DNA from: Nigrospora sphaerica
Taxonomy: Eukaryota > Ascomycota > Sordariomycetes > Amphisphaeriales > Apiosporaceae
Length of the DNA stretch: 64,000 nucleotides
Direction of reading: 5' to 3'
NCBI GenBank assembly: GCA_018287875.1
Contig: JAGVVL010000002.1
Span: 124,001 to 188,000 of the forward strand
Of this stretch, positions 10,668 through 22,192 are shown piece after piece (within the stretch, counting starts at the first letter, position 1; each line of letters opens with the position of its first letter). Below the pieces are notes generated by a model. It was given only the letters and a program-made list of their open reading frames with translations. It made no database searches and was not told the origin of the DNA. A program made the translations under genes and the position numbers.

Positions 10668-12102
10668 ATGCACCGCGCTCTCCTACTTCCCGAGGTCGTC
10701 GCCGCCATCATCAACACGGCGAGTGGCGAACGAGGCTACTTACACATTTGCCTCTTGATCAATCGTCTCTTTTTCCGAGAAACATCGCGCATCCTGTGGT
10801 ACGGTTGCGGTTCTCGGTACAATTCCGCCACGGCCGGTCATGTCACTCCGGGCATTCGCCAGCTTGTAGAGATCAGTCAGCGCAGCCGCGAGCGTGCTCA
10901 ACTCTACGCCAATTTTGTCCACATTCTCTATTTTTCCGAACCAGCAGAGGAATGGCCCTATGGGGACGAAGCACGATGGCATGACGACCTGGCCTGTCTG
11001 CAGTACCCACAACTCCGAGAAGTCGCCTTCTTTGATTCCGACAACGCTGAGAGCCTGAACAAGGGTGACATCGTCATCCAATATGCACAGCAGTCGGGCC
11101 TGCGCGAATTCGACCTCTCGCGGGAGTGGGCTTTCTGACGCGTTTCTGGACCAACTGCGCACCCGTTGTCCAGACCTTGAGCACCTAAATCTGTGCTCCC
11201 CGTCCAACACCATAACGCAGGACGGTCTGTTGCGCTTCCTCTGCTGTTTCACCCATCTGAAGTCTCTCATGCTCGAAGCTGGATTTCGAGACCTCTGGAC
11301 GCGGGCTGCCTTCGACGCAGTGGGCAAGTACACGGATCTGGAGCTGTTGAATCTCGCCGTCATCCACGATGATTGGATCCAGGGCGATTATCCCAGCTTC
11401 CCGGCCCTGAAACACCTCTATACAGCTATCTCGAGCCGTGGGGTTGGCCTTCTCAGTCGCACCCTCCCCAGCCTGACCACGTTACATACCACGTTATTGC
11501 AGCCGTGCACCGGGCTTGAGGGCTTTGTCAACTACCCGCGGTTAAAAGAATTGGTATTGAAGTTTGAGAGTAGCGCAAGCTTCGAAGCAGTGGATCTGCT
11601 GCTCATTGCCGAGAAGTGCCCAGAGCTTGAACGCCTGGTGGCCGATGAGCTGAACGAGGTGCGTATCGAGGGTTTGGATGACACCATGATTGACAGTATT
11701 GCACGCCGCCTGCCCAAAGTCATAGTGCTCAAGTTATTCAACTTTCAGTCGAGCGGTCGTCCACTCACGTTACAGTCCATCGAGTCGCTTGGTCGTCATT
11801 GCCCAAAACTCAGAGACCTCAGCGTGTCTCACATATCGATTGACTGGGAGGGCGCCGGCGTGGTCTCGGATAGTATCCAGTCTTTGGACCTTGGCTTGTC
11901 CCTTGACCACAGCAGGTTATGGCCTGAAGATCACGACCCAGATGGTGGCGAAGAAGGTCATCCGTCGAGGAAGCGGGTTAGGGAACTAGCCGAGTCCTTT
12001 GCGCGCCGATTCCCAAAACTGGAATATTTCACTCTTGAAAACGGTGGGCCGGGAGAGGAGGAGTTCAACGATCGCTTGGGCGATTTTATATCAGACAGAT
12101 AA
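10668..12102 (+). CDS. F-box/leucine-rich-repeat-like protein (one apparent frameshift)
   Basis: About 477 residues if one base is discounted. The N-terminus (LPEVVAAIIN ... LLINRLFFRETSRILW) fits a degenerate F-box, the domain that docks substrate receptors on SCF ubiquitin ligases. It is followed by leucine-rich-repeat-like segments such as CPDLEHLNL, FTHLKSLML, YTDLELLNL, CPELERL and CPKLRDLSV, which would bind the target. The frame changes near 11132-11134 (TTT): the first part would end at a TGA while the homologous frame continues. One T too many explains it, and total length minus one base is an exact multiple of three. No intron is needed. The target and the strength of the F-box match are unknown. 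Confidence 0.7.
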
Positions 12103-13055
12103 TATGGGAGGTAAATGGGCGATTAATTTAAAGAAGAATGAGACATTGGTGATTAGCATCCTGCACCTGATAGACGCATAGAATGGGCTAAGCGAGCGAT
12201 TATCGCGGTGAACAATTATAGTAAAAGCCGGCTAAACTTTTATTATCTCCCCAGGCCCAGGGCAGGTGTATCGGGTCGGACACGGATATGCCGGGAAGAG
12301 AATGCGCTTAGCCGAGGCCAGATTGCAAGAGGGAGAAACTTGGCTCTCTGGAGGGACTTCCCTTCGCGTGCGAACGCCGATGCGAGCAGGTCCACTGCCG
12401 GATGAAGACGACTTCCACCGTCGCTGTTTAGTCTTTGTGTAGCCGCAAGCCCGACTGACCTTTGGTGCGGGATGAAAGCATCCCAGAGTCCGACGGATAG
12501 AGGACCCGACTGGCGTCATGAAAGGAAGTGCTGCAAGCGACCTTGTTTATGACTACATGGACGATGGTCACGGGATTGCCGTGTTGCTTTTAGCTGGCGA
12601 CAATTGTGTCGGCGTCCATCCACCCCATCGCTCTGGATTGCACGGATGTCTGTCCTGTCGTGAGTTTGAAGGTATTTTTGATAGCAACAGGAACCCCTGC
12701 ACTGCCAACGACCCACCAACAGAACAACTTAGAGTCTACGTCGCCCCTATCAAGAGTTGCGAGGACGTTATATGGACGAAGAGGGTAAATTTAAATGAGT
12801 CCAAATGATCCCGAATTCCCAGAACTCGATCTCGTACAAAGATGCCCCTGTGAAGGGTGGGCTGGTATAAAAAGCGGTAACGGATAGCATGGCGCAACAT
12901 ATTTAACTGTATTCCTGCCAACACCTATTGACTCCAGCAATCTGCGTTGGCCCTCCTCCGCATTTCTGCTTGGGCTTTCGTCGCGCCTTGTCAGAAACTG
13001 CCTACTGCCGGCCATCTAGTCAAATTGGTCTGTGGCTCACACGTTCCATTGTGGC
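12103..13055. other. intergenic region, convergent gene ends
   Basis: It lies between the 3' ends of the F-box gene (plus) and the secreted-protein gene (minus). Short frames (for example 12518-12808 plus) have no recognisable features. Nothing else was supported. Confidence 0.5.
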
Positions 13056-13817
13056 TCAGTCGATAATATTCAAGGCCACAAGATTGGCCAAATCCCAGAC
13101 TGTTTGATCGCGGTCAGCCGCAACACATGCTTGAACCTGGGAGCCCTGAGGAACGGTGATGGGCGCCGATCCCACAACCAAGTCATTGCTTCGTTGGACG
13201 CCGATTCTGGTCTTGTTGTTCATTATGAAGTGGATTTCTTGGGGCGCGACTCGATTTAGCTTGTCGAGGTCGACCACGTTGACTTGAAGCGAAATTTTCA
13301 CGGGTTTGTTGTCCTGGAGGTCATTCTGGTAATAAGCACTGCATGTGACTGGCGAGAACATCCAATCGACTTGGAATTGACGGAAAGTCTGGGAGGGAGC
13401 GCACGTCACATCCCAGGCGGACCCGTCCGTCTGATTCCGGCCATGGTATTCGGTACACATCAAACCTTGGCCACAAGCGTTCTGTTGCTTTCTGGTAGGG
13501 CTTTTGTCCGCTTTGGCGGCGCAATCGACATTGAAAGTAGTAAGATTGGTGTCTTGCCGGTTGCAAGTCGCTTGCGAAAGTAACCATCCTTCGTCCTTTG
13601 GAGACGGATTGACTTGGTCGCAGGCATCGATACCTATCTGGCTTCTGTTGTATCCCTTTCCTTCGAAGTATCCCGCCCATGGTGAGAACGGCTTAACCCC
13701 GGAAAGGCGGACCGTTTCCTCGGAAAGAGAGGTATCCTCCGCTCTGTCTTCCAAGATGTGGTGGCCCGGAGCTGCATGCGCTACAAGAGAGAGCAAGAGA
13801 GCATTGAAGTAGTGCAT
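13056..13817 (-). CDS. secreted cysteine-containing protein of unknown function
   Basis: Single exon, 253 residues. It begins MHYFNALLLSLVAHAAP, a signal peptide likely cut after residue 15-16. The mature protein has eight cysteines and four N-glycosylation sequons (NRS, NLT, NQT, NKT), which suits an extracellular or wall-associated glycoprotein. The second half is beta-rich in appearance, with alternating hydrophobic residues (ISLQVNVVDLD and similar). I recognise no family. The start is the first ATG of the frame and gives the complete signal peptide. No frameshift is seen. An extracellular effector or structural protein are both possible. Confidence 0.7.
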   Translation of the reverse strand: MHYFNALLLSLVAHAAPGHHILEDRAEDTSLSEETVRLSGVKPFSPWAGYFEGKGYNRSQIGIDACDQVNPSPKDEGWLLSQATCNRQDTNLTTFNVDCAAKADKSPTRKQQNACGQGLMCTEYHGRNQTDGSAWDVTCAPSQTFRQFQVDWMFSPVTCSAYYQNDLQDNKPVKISLQVNVVDLDKLNRVAPQEIHFIMNNKTRIGVQRSNDLVVGSAPITVPQGSQVQACVAADRDQTVWDLANLVALNIID

Positions 13818-14976
13818 GTCGTCAGTGAGAAAAGCGAGTGGGATTAAATGCGGTGGGGGTTTGTGACTTTGGACAAATGATGCCTAATCAGGATGGAAGA
13901 ACAGACGAAGAAATGCCGTATTAAATAAACGTTCCTGCTCGAATTTACAACCCCTATCTTTCTTATCACATGTCAGCTCTTGAGCTAGTGAGCAGTAAGG
14001 AAATTACGACCGAATAGCGTAGCATGGTTCTTCCAAGTCAGAGAGGCAACCAAACAGTATTGATAATGGATGGCTCAACTGTCATCACCCAGGACTGCCA
14101 TCCCAGTCTATATACCTGAGCAGCACCAGACTACAAGGACCATGTTCCCTACTTTCTGGCTTGTACGGCTTAGCTGTCTGCATAAACTTACTTGGGAAAC
14201 TTTCCTGAGCCACTTAATCTGGGGGTACCGAAAAGCTAGTTGATATGTACGACCAATGCCTCGGCAGGATGGCTTGAAACTTTAAATTTCCACTGTTGGC
14301 TAAAGAAGTGACAAGGATGAAGTACTAAACGAACCTGTCGTATCTACTGCCTTTTATGCCCATCTCTTCTGGAAGAACAGGCACTGAATGTACCAGAGTT
14401 TCAATGCGTGTGATCTATCAACGGGTACAAATGAAATAAAGTTTTCGGCGTTTCCGTCACAGGCAAACGCCTAACCTCACTATAGAAGCTGCTAAGAAGC
14501 TTCAGAGCAGTGAGCTAGGATGCCCCTTCAAGATACTCTCATAGCCTGTGGAGACCACCAGCCCTGAGGCTGGCCTCACCATGGTGCGAAGCCATAGGCA
14601 AGGCCATCATAGTTCTCGATACGCCCGGTTGCCTCGGGAGAGAGAATCCAATGTGCACTGGTACCATGTTTTGGATCTGATGCTGGAGGGGAAAAGGGGC
14701 GTCGCGGAACGAATGGGGGTTGGAAACACCCGTGTGCCATAACTATGGGGCAACTAATCTGTATGAAGGCAGCTCTGGGGGCTGTGTTAATAATTGGTGG
14801 CTGCGCACGGTGCCGTAATCCCATCATGCTAATACCCATGAACCCCCCACCAGCAGCCCTCCTCTGTAGCTCAAATCGGTAGAAGTAAGAATTATATTCT
14901 TCAACAGTTGGACGAGATGTTGCAAGCGATCTTCTCGGCGAGAGCATCTGTGTCAAGTTAGCTTCGTTCTCATGTA
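13818..14976. other. intergenic region between two minus-strand genes
   Basis: This carries the promoter of the secreted protein and the 3' flank of the GMC gene. The 148-codon frame at 14576-15022 (minus) overlaps the GMC C-terminus in another frame and is not supported. Confidence 0.5.
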
Positions 14977-16907
14977 TTACTGTGGAATGGGAGTTGAAGG
15001 GACAGAGCGTGATGACATACAAACCGTTGCCATGGGATGTCCAGGCGGCAAAAGAGGAAACACGGAAGCATCGACGACACGCAGCCCCTCGACGCCGAAG
15101 ACACGACCCTGCGGGTCGACAACGGCTTCTTTATCGCCGCGTTTGCCCATGCGGCAAGTCGAGGCACCGTGGTAGACGGTGTTGTAGCTGCGTTTGATGA
15201 TGTCGAGGATCTCGGCGTCGGACTTCACGGCGGGGCCGGGGAAGGCTTCGTCGCCGAGGCGGATGCCGGTCAGGGCGTCGCTGGCCCAAAGGCGCGCGCA
15301 CGCTTAAAGCCGGCGATGACGACGGCCTGGTCGGCCGGGTCGACAAGGAAGTTGGGGTCGATGAGCGGCGCCGTGGCCGTGTCGGGCCCGGAGATGGTGA
15401 CGCTGCCCCGCGAGCGCGGCGTGCAGAGCGCCACGGCCAGCGACGCGTAGTTCTTCCCGTCCCGCGGCGCCTCGTTTCTCGAGTCTTGCTGGAATCCGAG
15501 CCAGGCGCTGAGCGAGATGTACTCGACCTCGGGCCAGTCGGCCGGGTACGTGTCCAGCGTATCGCGCGTTCGCTTGTCCCACTTGGCGCGGAGCGCGGCC
15601 GGCACTTTTCCCACCCGATCACGTCGCTCGCCGGGTTCGAGTAGATGCCGCCGTGCGTCTTGTGGTAAATCTCGGCCTGCTGTGCCGCGAACTCGGGATA
15701 CTGAAGTGTCGACATGGTAGGACCGTTGATGGCGTACGATATGCCGAAGAAGACATGGTCTTGCATGCCCTGCCCTACACCTGCGAGGTCGGAGACAACT
15801 GGAATTTTGTGCTTGACGAGGACATCACGGGGCCCTATCCCCGATACCTGGAGGAGCTGGGGCGATCCGACGAAGCCGGCCGAGAGGATGACCTCCTTGG
15901 TAGCCGACAGCATATATTCGAAACCCTGCGTGTTAACGAGGACCCCTGTCGCCTTCTTCTGCTTGTTGAAGAGGATACGCTTGGTAAGGGTAAGGGGGTA
16001 CACGGTGTACGTGTCGTAAGCTAGCCCTTCCTGCAGAAACGAAGTTTCGGACGAGTCACGGACACCCGTGGAAGGGTCTATGGTGACCATGGTGTAACTC
16101 TGTCCTAGGAGCCTTCCGCTCTGGAAGCCGTCGACGATGGGTATGCCAATCGCTTGGAGACCCTTTGTGGCCCAGGTACCAAACACCTGGACGTAATTGG
16201 AAAAGGAGACGGAGAGCGGCCCCCCGCCGTCACCCAGAACCGATACGTCATAGGATGGGGTGCCGTTGGCAAAGCGGAGGTTCATGTTGGGTCCGGTGAA
16301 GTTGATGCTCTTCTCGAAGTAAGGGAGGAAGTTCCCAAACTCGTAGCTGGCGTCGCCAACCTGGTCGGCCCACATCTGGTAGGATGACCTTGTGCCTCTA
16401 TGGTATACCATGTAGTTCCTGGCTGAGGACCCACCGAGCGTCTTTCCTCGGGCGTAGTGCATCGGTTCATTGTAGGCCCCCTTAGATCCGCTGTTAGTCG
16501 GTATTCAGTGCCGTAGGGTCCGTGGGAAGGCAACTTGCCTTTTGCGGCGTCGTCACGTAGCCCCAATCGATGAGTGGCTGCCAGTCGTTCGCAGCCTTTC
16601 CGGTAAAGGCGTTGTCGTAAGCTGGTACCTGACTCAAGTTGCCGTTGGAGATCTCGTAAAAGGTGCCGGCCTCTACGACAGCGACAGTGCCGGCCTTTTG
16701 CTCCACCAGCCGGGTGGCGATGGTGAGCCCAGCAGTGCCACCGCCAACCACTACATAATCGAACGTCCGGTTGTCCCCTGGTACACCGAAGGAAGATCCC
16801 AGAAGCGCTCGTGCGCGGATGCTCTCATGAGACGAAGCCGCCTGGATCGACGAAGCCGCCACGAGTAGCGCAACCCTGTTCTCGAGACGTCGTAGTGGAT
16901 TGCGCAT
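14977..16907 (-). CDS. secreted GMC-family FAD oxidoreductase
   Basis: Exons 16907-16539 and 16480-14977 give about 624 residues once two one-base frame changes (near 15605 and 15288-15290) are allowed for. The chosen ATG at 16907 gives a signal-peptide-like start (MRNPLRRLENRVALLVAASS); an upstream in-frame ATG at 17006 adds 33 residues before it. The FAD site FDYVVVGGGTAGL, GMC signature 1 (ARGKTLGGSSARNYM), signature 2 (SAGFVGSPQLLQVSGIGP) and both C-terminal histidine regions (YHGASTC and PPGHPMATV) are present. The family oxidises alcohols, sugars or aryl alcohols using FAD; the substrate here is unknown. The frameshifts fall at an AAAAG/G and a TTT run and look like consensus errors. 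The gene ends 2 kb from the BVMO gene, on the same strand. Confidence 0.85.
16481..16538 (-). other. GC-AG intron in the GMC gene
   Basis: This 58-bp intron starts AAG|GCAAGT, contains GACTAAC as branch site and ends CTAAG. Its donor is GC, not GT. Removing it joins the codons of TTPQK to GAYNEPMHYARGKTL, which restores the family order; reading through it hits a TAA. Confidence 0.85.
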
Positions 16908-18940
16908 TGTCACCCGGCGCGCTGTCAATAAAGCAACAAGGGAATGAAAGATTGTGAAAAAGTCGAAGAGGTTTGCCTCAAGCAATATCTCGCACAAATT
17001 ACACAATCGGTCGAACGAACGCTGTCTTATACTTTTGCAATCCGTTCATAATACCGACAATGTGATCTCACTTGCCAAGAATATTGTCTTCGCATGTCTC
17101 GGTCCGCCTCAGAAGCTTCACCTAAAATGGCGGGCTTTTTTCTTCTTTTTGACCCTTACGAGCTGAGATTCAATAGCCAGCTACTTTGTGGCATGTGAGA
17201 GCCCATCTTATATTTGGCCGCCTTGATACTCTCACCGCTGAAATTCATGTTCTAGCTGCAACGCACTTTACTAGTCTCAATAGATAGCCTAGCCAGGCTT
17301 GAAATCTCAGCTCATCTAACATGGAAATTACAAGTTGTTAATGGTTATGCGAAGGACTTTCTGGCTGTGCAGCTAATGTAGCTATGTATAAATGCATCTG
17401 CAAGTACGATGCCCTGCTGTCGGTTCCTGTCAGCTACAGGTACCTTGTTGCCGCCCAAACACGGCTGATCCGCACGGAATCACATGCCACGAGCCGCTGT
17501 ATCCTGCCGTGCCAAAAGAAGTAAGCCCACCCAACCCACTACAGATTTCCCGTCTTTACCACAATGACGCGGGTCGAGACGGGTGCCCAATGCGTTTGTT
17601 TTTCCTTCACACGGCAGATCTCATGTCACAAGGTAAGTAAGCAGGACAATCCCGCTCCCCCAATTCGGTCACCTGCGTCCAAAATCCCAAAAAGCAGATA
17701 TGCAACCATTTGTGCCGCAAAGATGTGCGACATCAAATCACGCACACGTCTCTAGTGGAAGGCGTCTGCATTCGGCAAGTCTAACTATGGGTTGCACGTG
17801 GACAGTGTCATGTAGGACGATGGCAGCCCTGATGAGCACACGGATTAGTACACGGCATGTTCAGACGCCCGGGTACAAAGTCCCAGCACAATACCTCCCA
17901 CGGGCAGAGAAACACGTGGCCTGATGGGCAGATGGATGAAGCCGAGATAATTCGTAGATTTCCTGGTCTATTCAACCGCCAATCCTGCCCTTTTTCCAGA
18001 TTTAATACCTACGATAGGACTGCCTATGTGTGCAAAGTATTTTTGTCCGCGACTGCATGATGAGTCCCGTGCTGATAGCCAACCGGCCTGAATATAGGAA
18101 CATGGATTGAGTCATAACCGCCGAGGTCGGCTGCCTCCCTAATTTTGTGCACTTAGCAGGACCGTAGATGGATGTTGTCGAGCCTTGAGACATCCCGAGT
18201 ACACTAGTTAATAGTCATCCCGAATCAGGTCGATAAAATACCCCCAGTTATGCTTTCTTTTCCTCGTTGAAAACTTTTTCGCCGTTCCTTATTTTTCTTT
18301 TCTTCGTCTCTCTTTCCACTTTGCTTCTCTTGTCGTTTCTACCTCGGGCTTTCGCGAAATGGCAGGGCGATGATAGCGTCGCCGATGAGGATCTATTCTT
18401 GCCGAAGAAGAGAAGAACGCCGTTACCTCAGATATGCAGTACAGCCGGCTGTTGTACTCCACCAATGGTTACGCCCATCGGGAGGTGCCTGCCAGATATC
18501 CGGAGGTAGATATAGGTAGTGAGGCCACATTAATGTCAAGGCCAAACTCCGGACATCGGGCCATTTTCTCTTCTTATTTAGTGTCACTGCTCGCTTCCTG
18601 TGAGGAAAAACAGCACCCAAATTTGGATGGTTCCATACAAAATACGCTCTTCTCCATGCTCGACTCCATTAAGGCGAACGGCGAGGAAGGCTAAAATACG
18701 ATGATCGGGCCAACGAAAATACATCGGGGAAAATGGCTTCCGTCTCTACGTAAAGCCTCGTCGTCACCCACAGACAGTCCGGGAAGGATTACCTGGCCAA
18801 AATACTGATGGACATCAGAGCGAGCATTTGTCTCAACTTTGAAACGTATAATGTGTATGCAAAGTCCTGTTGATTGCATATGTGTAGAAGTAAATTTAGC
18901 AGCCGTGATATAGTCCCCTTGGACGCCTGATGCATAGACT
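16908..18940. other. long spacer between GMC and BVMO genes
   Basis: Only short open frames occur in about 2 kb. The one with any character is a possible signal-peptide ORF at 18267-18509. Pyrimidine-rich tracts lie at about 18250-18340. No repeat or RNA gene is recognised. Confidence 0.5.
18267..18509 (+). CDS. possible small secreted peptide (weak)
   Basis: 80 codons beginning MKTFSPFLIFLFFVSLSTLLLLSFL, hydrophobic enough for a signal peptide or anchor, then a basic stretch (PKKRR) and four cysteines near the end. No homology is recognised. The hydrophobic start is encoded by a pyrimidine-rich tract, which can produce such peptides by chance. Low confidence. Confidence 0.2.
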   Translation: MKTFSPFLIFLFFVSLSTLLLLSFLPRAFAKWQGDDSVADEDLFLPKKRRTPLPQICSTAGCCTPPMVTPIGRCLPDIRR

Positions 18941-21027
18941 TCAGTTCATGTACGGAGCCAAGTCGCCCGACCCGTTCCGGTCGGTTTCGGCGGTACCGTC
19001 ACCCAGACAGCGGAACCGGTTCCTGCTGTTCCACGTAATATCAAAGTGCTCGCCGCCAACGGCGTCAAGTGCTTCCTTGAAGTGTACCATGGAGCCTCCG
19101 TACAGACCCGTGATGCGTCCCGTCTTACGGCCGTGCTTGTAGAGAGTGCGGCATTCGCCCGACCATACGGTGCGCTCGAGGAAGCTTTGCGAGAACTCAT
19201 TGAAGTCCTCCACGGCCTCCTTCTTCACGCACAGAGTCCTGGTTATTTTTTTGTTAGCAGGGGGCCCACTAGGCGCAGACATGTTGACGACCGCACTCAC
19301 CGAATGTCCTGCCGGTTCATCCGCTTGATCCATCGAAACAGGTAGTCGACCGTCCACGCCATAGGTGTCGTAACGGAACCGTGGGAGATGGGCGGGTTCG
19401 GCCCGCAGACCATGCCGTAGTTGGGAAAGTTTTCCACCTGGGTTGAGAAGAAGGCGTACGGGTCCTCCTTCCACATCTCCTCCAGCGTCGCGCCGTCACG
19501 ACCCACCATCTTCCATTGTGGCAGCCAGGAACTATCGAAGCCGGTGGCGCATATAATCATGTCGAACTCCTCCTCGCCGCTCTCCGTCCTGATGCCCTTC
19601 TCCGTGATGCACTCGATCGGGTCCCAGCAGTCGCGGCAGTTGGGCTGCTGCAGCGCTTCCAGGTACCCATCACCCGGCGTAATGCGGCGGCAGCCAGGAC
19701 GGAATTTGGGCGCCATGCGCTTTTCCAACTCAGGTGCTTGAAGCATGGAGGCATGCATGCGGTCCTTGCAGAGGCCCTCAAAAAAGTGTTGTATCGGGTG
19801 ATCGAGGCTGGTCGTGTGTCAGTACGGCAACTTGCAGAGATGGCACTTCAGAGCTCACATCATGGCAAAGAAGAATCCGTTCGCCCTGTAGCACCGTTAG
19901 CGCTATGCACCCAAAAACGAATGAAGAGCTGGCAAAACCCACGCGGCCTCGATCTCTCTCCTGTACTCCTTGAAAGCAACGGGGTCTTCGCGGAAAGTCC
20001 TCTTCTGCTGCTCGGAATAGGCAAAGTTGACGCCCTCGGGCGTCTTGTCTGCCAAGAAGTTGATGGAAATCCACGTGGGTTGTCTCACGTAGTTCACCAA
20101 TTTCTCGACTTTGGGCTGGATCTGGGGAATAACCTGCAGACCTGATGAACCGTTACCAAGCACAGCGACCTTCTTCCCGGTGCAATCGTACGAGTGATCC
20201 CTATTCTGTCAGTTCGAAATCCGGAAGCCATGGGTGGGGTTTACGGACCATCGCGCGGTGTGGACGAGCTTTCCTTTGAAGTCATTGAGTCCCTTGATGT
20301 CGGGCCATTTCCACTTGCTTCCACATTGTTAATGATACGTCGGTAAACGATAATCTGATACCCAGGGGCTGGAGCTCGTACTTGAGGAACCCAGCGCCAT
20401 TGATGAGGAAGTCGGCCTCATCCTCCTTGATCTGACCATTTTGTAGCACCTTCAATCTCCATTTGGCCGAGGCTTCGTCCCATATGGCATCTTGCATTGT
20501 CGTCTCGAGTTGGATGTACTTCCGTAGGTTATACTTCTCAGCCGTCCGCTTTATATAAGCAAGAATTTCTTCGTGGCCCGCATAGAAGTGAGACCAGTCG
20601 GGGTTCGGCTCAAAAGGGAAGACGTAGGCATCTGGGAACCGTCAGCCTATCGTGCTTTGGTGGCTTGCCCTGGCAAAATCAAGGGCAAGTAGCAGCTTTT
20701 TCTTACGTGCTGGAATGTCACTGTAACCTCGAATCAGCTCCGTATACAGCATGGCCGTAGCCTTGCTACTGTTCTCGGGAATGCGACGTACCATGAAGCT
20801 CCCGGGTACGTGTTCTCATACCAAGTTCCACCAATCTCGGGGTTCCGCTCGTAAATAGCTAGGTCAATCTCATCCTCCAGCTTCAACTCATGCTGGACTT
20901 TATGAGCGACCATGAGGCCAGCAATGCCGGCGCCCACGCAGACCACCCGCATCTTTCGCGTGGGTGCGAATGCCGGCTGCGCCAGCCACTTGGGGGCGTC
21001 TTGACCATTGATTCCGTTGGTAACCAT
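18941..21027 (-). CDS. Baeyer-Villiger-type flavin monooxygenase
   Basis: Eight exons (21027-20792, 20720-20707, 20631-20382, 20317-20249, 20200-19943, 19885-19859, 19807-19301, 19238-18941) sum to exactly 553 codons, giving 552 residues with no frameshift. All seven introns are GT-AG, 48-75 bp, and most have CTRAC-like branch sites. The first Rossmann motif (VGAGIAG) is at residues 31-37 and the second (GNGSSG) at 205-210. Between them is FKGKLVHTARWD (180-191), the Baeyer-Villiger fingerprint FxGxxxHxxxW(P/D). Such enzymes use NADPH, FAD and oxygen to turn ketones into esters or lactones, or oxidise heteroatoms. Substrate is unknown. A TATA run lies about 110 bp upstream. The gene diverges from a PTH11-like gene. 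Confidence 0.9.
20707..20720 (-). other. 14-nt microexon of the BVMO gene
   Basis: TGACATTCCAGCAC is flanked by GTTACAG on its 5' side and GTAAGA on its 3' side. It completes the Cys codon and encodes Asp-Ile-Pro-Ala, then the first base of His, supplying the conserved CDIP(S/A)H segment of the family. Skipping it would shift the frame (14 is not a multiple of three). Confidence 0.85.
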
Positions 21028-22192
21028 TGTGCTTTTGGTTGGAGATAGTTCGCAGCAAGGTGGGTTCTACTCCGGGGATGGAGGGTAAGCGAGGAGGAGA
21101 GACGCGGAGGGGCCGATGGTAAAGAGAAGCAATATATATATATCTAGTTTAAGCCAGCATACCTCCAAGCTTGACGCTCATACGACCCTGAACCGTTGCA
21201 TCACCGTCGCCAAACCTGGAACATTGGGTCGTTGAATTCTGCGTGCCCAGATGCACGTGCGGGCACTTGCGGGATAGGCTGCATTCGCCCCCGTATGCCG
21301 ATACTACCATATCCCATGTCGTCCCCTGCGTAAAGCTATCCACCAACCATGCGGCAATATGTTGTATGTGCTCAAAGAGGGGTATTGAAGGCCCAAAGGT
21401 GGTGCCCACAGGGGCGGCGGCTCCTACGGGAGACGCTCCGGCATGCCCGGTTTTCACCCTCTCTTCTCACGCTACCCGGTCGACCAGTCCCACCATCGTT
21501 GTGGATAGCCGGACAAGGGGGCATTGTGGAAGGTCAAGTGCCAAGCCCCGCAGACAGCTCGGCATCCCCACTCATCCCGAAGCGGTACCCTCTCCGGATT
21601 TTCACGCGGCTGGCATCGCATCGTTCTTTGCCAAGGACGCTACAGTGGAGGGTCTTCCAAAAGGCTTCTGCCACCGCATTTTTCGAGAGAAGTGAGTTTT
21701 TACAGCAACAAGTGCAGGTATAGCTAGTCGGCAGACGGGCTTGCAGCAAAGGCTTCGAGTCAAGCCGCGGTCTGCGTACCGGCTTTCTGGGCATGTGGAT
21801 CGGTGCTGCGCCGTTGCTGTGCTTTGCTCGCTTATGTACTATAGGGTGCCAGGCATGGCTGGGTGCCATTGCAGGCGTCAATTTCGGTATGCAAAGCCCC
21901 GCCCTCAACCAAACCGGTGTGGCCAGCACTGCCGTAGCGAGCCTAGACCTGCTATCTACGTAGCAGTGACCGGCTCTGAGATGCGACAGGCCCTGTAGAT
22001 CTGCCATATCGTGTAGTAACTCTCTGCAGCAGGTTGCATAAGGTCAGAAGCACAGCAACAACGGGGCATATGACCATGTCGCTTTATATCTCCTCCCCGG
22101 CATACTTGTCTTCCGCTGATCTGCGCACCACTTCTAGCATCACTTACTTTCTTTTTCTTTTCTCCTATTGTGACGCATCGCATCGAGGTACG
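21028..22192. other. divergent intergenic region, BVMO / PTH11-like
   Basis: 1.17 kb shared by two outward-facing genes. Open frames within (for example 21534-22007 minus) have no domain or splice support. The only regulatory mark seen is the AT run near 21132. Confidence 0.5.
21132..21143 (-). promoter_or_regulatory. TATA-like AT run upstream of the BVMO gene
   Basis: ATATATATATAT lies 105-116 bp upstream of the BVMO start codon, a plausible distance for a TATA element. The sequence is symmetric, so direction is not shown. Confidence 0.4.

Noticed and set aside
14576..15022. 148-codon minus-strand open frame after the GMC gene
   Set aside because: It overlaps the GMC C-terminus in another frame and has no signal peptide, domain or splice support.
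21534..22007. 157-codon minus-strand open frame in the BVMO/PTH11-like spacer
   Set aside because: Composition and lack of motifs suggest chance; both flanking genes are already complete.
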